Notes under the pieces: generated by a model
The model's input: the letters and a program-made list of their open reading frames with translations, nothing else
Told to the model about the DNA's origin: nothing
The model's database searches: none
Origin: Seriola aureovittata
Lineage: Eukaryota > Chordata > Actinopteri > Carangiformes > Carangidae
Direction of reading: 5' to 3'
Assembly: GCF_021018895.1 (NCBI RefSeq)
Contig: NC_079368.1
Location: forward strand, 7,314,001 to 7,378,000
DNA: 64,000 nt
Shown here: positions 62,261 through 64,000 of the stretch, in pieces
Layout of the letters: every line of letters begins with the position of its first letter
Position numbering within the stretch: the stretch's first letter is position 1
Position numbers and translations under genes: made by a program

Positions 62261-63492
62261 TTAGTTGACGGGGTGAAAAGCGCCCCTCTGATGCCACTGC
62301 ATGTCTCTGATGCGCCTCACCGACTGGATCTGAGGAATCTGGGCTCCGAACTCAACGCTGTCCTTATACTCCCCCTTTTCAAACAGGTACTGATAGCCTC
62401 TGTAGCCTGGATACTGATAGCCCACCCAACTGGAGCACCAGCAGCAGAGAGTGAGGGAGAAGTGAGAAGACACAGTTAGAGGTCAAAGGACAGTGAAAAG
62501 AGTATCATACAACATTTTCTTGCACGGTGGACTCACGTGCCACTCTGAACCCGAACAGAAGAAACCTTCTCCTGGTAGCCGTGTGCGTGAAAGCTGGGGA
62601 CATCGTCATCTATGATTTCTATCTTCTTCCCTGCAAAGCTGGGGTTTTCGTAAAGGACAATCTTGTGCTCCTGGCTGTCCTGAGAGAGCAACAAAACAAT
62701 CCAGTGGGTGATTTGTTGAGCCACTGTTGGGATGACTGATGGGGGGGGGGGGTAAAAAAAAGTGTGCTGTCTTACCACTTTAATCGGGCGGAATGCAACA
62801 ATGGTGTCACTGCGCCTGCTGTTGGTCCAGGAATCCCAGCGAGGATACTCCCCCTTCTCAAACACATACTGCTCCCCCTTACAGCTGGCCTGCTCGTATC
62901 CCACCCATCTGAGAGGCCACAGGAGAAAAAGATGGAGGGTTGTGGTTGGTGCAGGAAATAAAGCTACTTAAATATATGTACCACATATTCATTTGTTTTT
63001 CAGTCCATTTTTTCCCACGCCATCCCTCCGCTCATTGAGGGTCAGTCCCTCTTTGTCTGTCAGTCATCTCCTTGTTTTCTGTCTGTGTCTGACCCACACT
63101 CACGGTCCACACAGCACCAGTATGGAGCCCACTTTCTCCACGCCTGCTTCCTGGAGGTTGTTGCAGGGGCCAGTCAGCTCATGGCAGCGTCCCTGGAAGT
63201 TTTCCTGCTCATAGATAACCAGCTGTGTACCAGTGGGAGAAAAGAAGAGAATATGTGTGAAAGAGTTCTGTGAGTGTTATTGAGCTACTGGTCTTAATTT
63301 CAAGCATGTCCATCTGTTGCCAATCTGATGTTTGGGAGATGCAAGCATCTAAATAAGGAGAGCGCACAAGTGTTTACAAGAAGGAGGAAGTTGTAAATTG
63401 TGTTTGAGTCGGTCTCTGCCTGTCCTCACCTTAAATGCACTGGTGCCTGGCTGCTGCTGCTTGGATGCAGGGTTCTGGTGGTCTGTGGCCAT
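62261..63492 (-). CDS. crybb2: beta-B2 crystallin
   Basis: Five coding exons: 63430-63492, 63104-63222, 62776-62908, 62537-62679 and 62261-62429, totalling 627 nt for 208 residues (human 205). Beta-B2 is a major soluble lens protein. After a short N-terminal arm ([16 protein letters not shown]), each of the next four exons encodes one Greek-key motif, the standard gene plan of beta crystallins: [47 protein letters not shown] and [20 protein letters not shown]. The linker/third-motif signature [24 protein letters not shown] and the end [12 protein letters not shown] point to B2 rather than B1 or B3. All junction phases agree. A poly(G) run of about 11 at 62740-62750 lies in an intron. Confidence 0.96.
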
Positions 63493-63886
63493 AGTGAACG
63501 GATCGGCAAGGATAAAACTGAAAAGAAACAAAGACTAAATTGTAATTTTATTGTTTCTGATAAATATCTATGGAGGTTCACATAATCTAAAAATGTATAT
63601 ATATATTAAAGCTAAAATCCGAGCAGTTCAAACTGCTATTAATCCCTCTTTTACAGATTTTGTTTTCTATTATTTTCTCATATTCAAAAGTGCCCATTCC
63701 TGTCCCTCCAAAACAAATTCACAACCATCTGAACATAGAATCACTGCATTGCAGCATGGGATAGAGTTTGTAAAGATTAAACCTAAAACATAGTTGCAAA
63801 AGAAAAACAAGCGGTTAAAAAAAAAAAAATTATAAATGTAAACTTAACAAAATACAGCACAACGGATATAAACCCCTTACCAGTAC

Positions 63887-63900
63887 CTGTCTGTGCCAGT
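63887..63900 (-). other. 5' UTR exon of crybb2 (inferred)
   Basis: A donor gtactg at 63881-63886 on the gene strand follows cagacag. With the TATA-like sequence at 63926-63933 the start would fall near 63900, giving a very short leader exon joined to the exon with the ATG at 63490-63492. Beta-crystallin genes commonly have such a small untranslated first exon. Confidence 0.5.
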
Positions 63901-63925
63901 GTGTTTGTGATGGCACGATCAGCTC

Positions 63926-63933
63926 AATATATA
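63926..63933 (-). promoter_or_regulatory. TATA-like box of crybb2
   Basis: gtatatatt on the gene strand, about 30 bp before the inferred start. Crystallin promoters usually have a TATA box near this distance. Confidence 0.5.
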
Positions 63934-64000
63934 CGGGATGCCCAGGGGTGGAAACTTTGCCAACAGTACCCAAAGCGTCCAAGCTGGCCTGCAGATCGGC

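Noticed and set aside
1..64000. Search for a novel multi-gene system, defence island or endogenous virus
   Set aside because: All long coding signals belong to known vertebrate gene families in normal exon-intron form; I saw no viral gag, pol or env-like frames, and the mobile elements are short, non-autonomous or decayed.

Overview
The window is vertebrate nuclear DNA, almost certainly from a teleost and most likely a percomorph. Genes are split by GT-AG introns, intergenic and intronic DNA is AT-rich with many microsatellites, and the dispersed repeats look like families common in percomorph genomes. I could follow eight protein genes exon by exon from their reading frames, splice sites and matching intron phases. 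Names rest on recognising the protein sequences; no database search was run.

Layout: (1) 615-3123, + strand: the last seven coding exons of idua (lysosomal alpha-L-iduronidase); the 5' part lies off the left edge. (2) 4525-6080, - strand: rbp4l/purpurin, a secreted retinal lipocalin, with a TATA box and an 11-nt last coding exon. (3) 9147-11483, - strand: atp5me, subunit e of mitochondrial ATP synthase. (4) 13944-17227, - strand: kcnv2, the silent Kv8.2 subunit of photoreceptors. (5) 25599-30520, + strand: tmem150a, a six-helix membrane protein, probably with a 5' UTR exon near 21.6 kb. (6) 34750-35876, - strand: rnf181, a RING-H2 ubiquitin ligase, convergent with tmem150a. (7) 40167-57937, - strand: pxn (paxillin), the largest gene, with a 10-kb first intron and three in-frame cassette exons that would enlarge the protein from 526 to about 1198 residues. 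(8) 59434-60613, - strand: ctu1 (tRNA thiolation). (9) 62261-63492, - strand: crybb2 (beta-B2 crystallin).

This is not an operon-like system. Three genes act in the eye (rbp4l, kcnv2, crybb2) and the rest are broadly used cellular genes. From memory of the human map, orthologues lie on several chromosomes (IDUA and ATP5ME at 4p16, TMEM150A and RNF181 at 2p11, KCNV2 at 9p24, PXN at 12q24, CTU1 at 19q13, CRYBB2 at 22q11), so the block is a mosaic of small ancestral linkages. rbp4l and crybb2 have TATA boxes. The presumed 5' ends of the broadly expressed genes lack obvious TATA boxes and carry GCTAAC/GTTAGC-type clusters and, in two cases, ETS-like sites.

I found no tRNA or rRNA gene, no CRISPR array and no intact autonomous transposon. 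The most interesting material is the paxillin cassette-exon block with its weak and GC-type donor sites, the terminal micro-exon of rbp4l, the recurring promoter motif, and a few layered repeat insertions.
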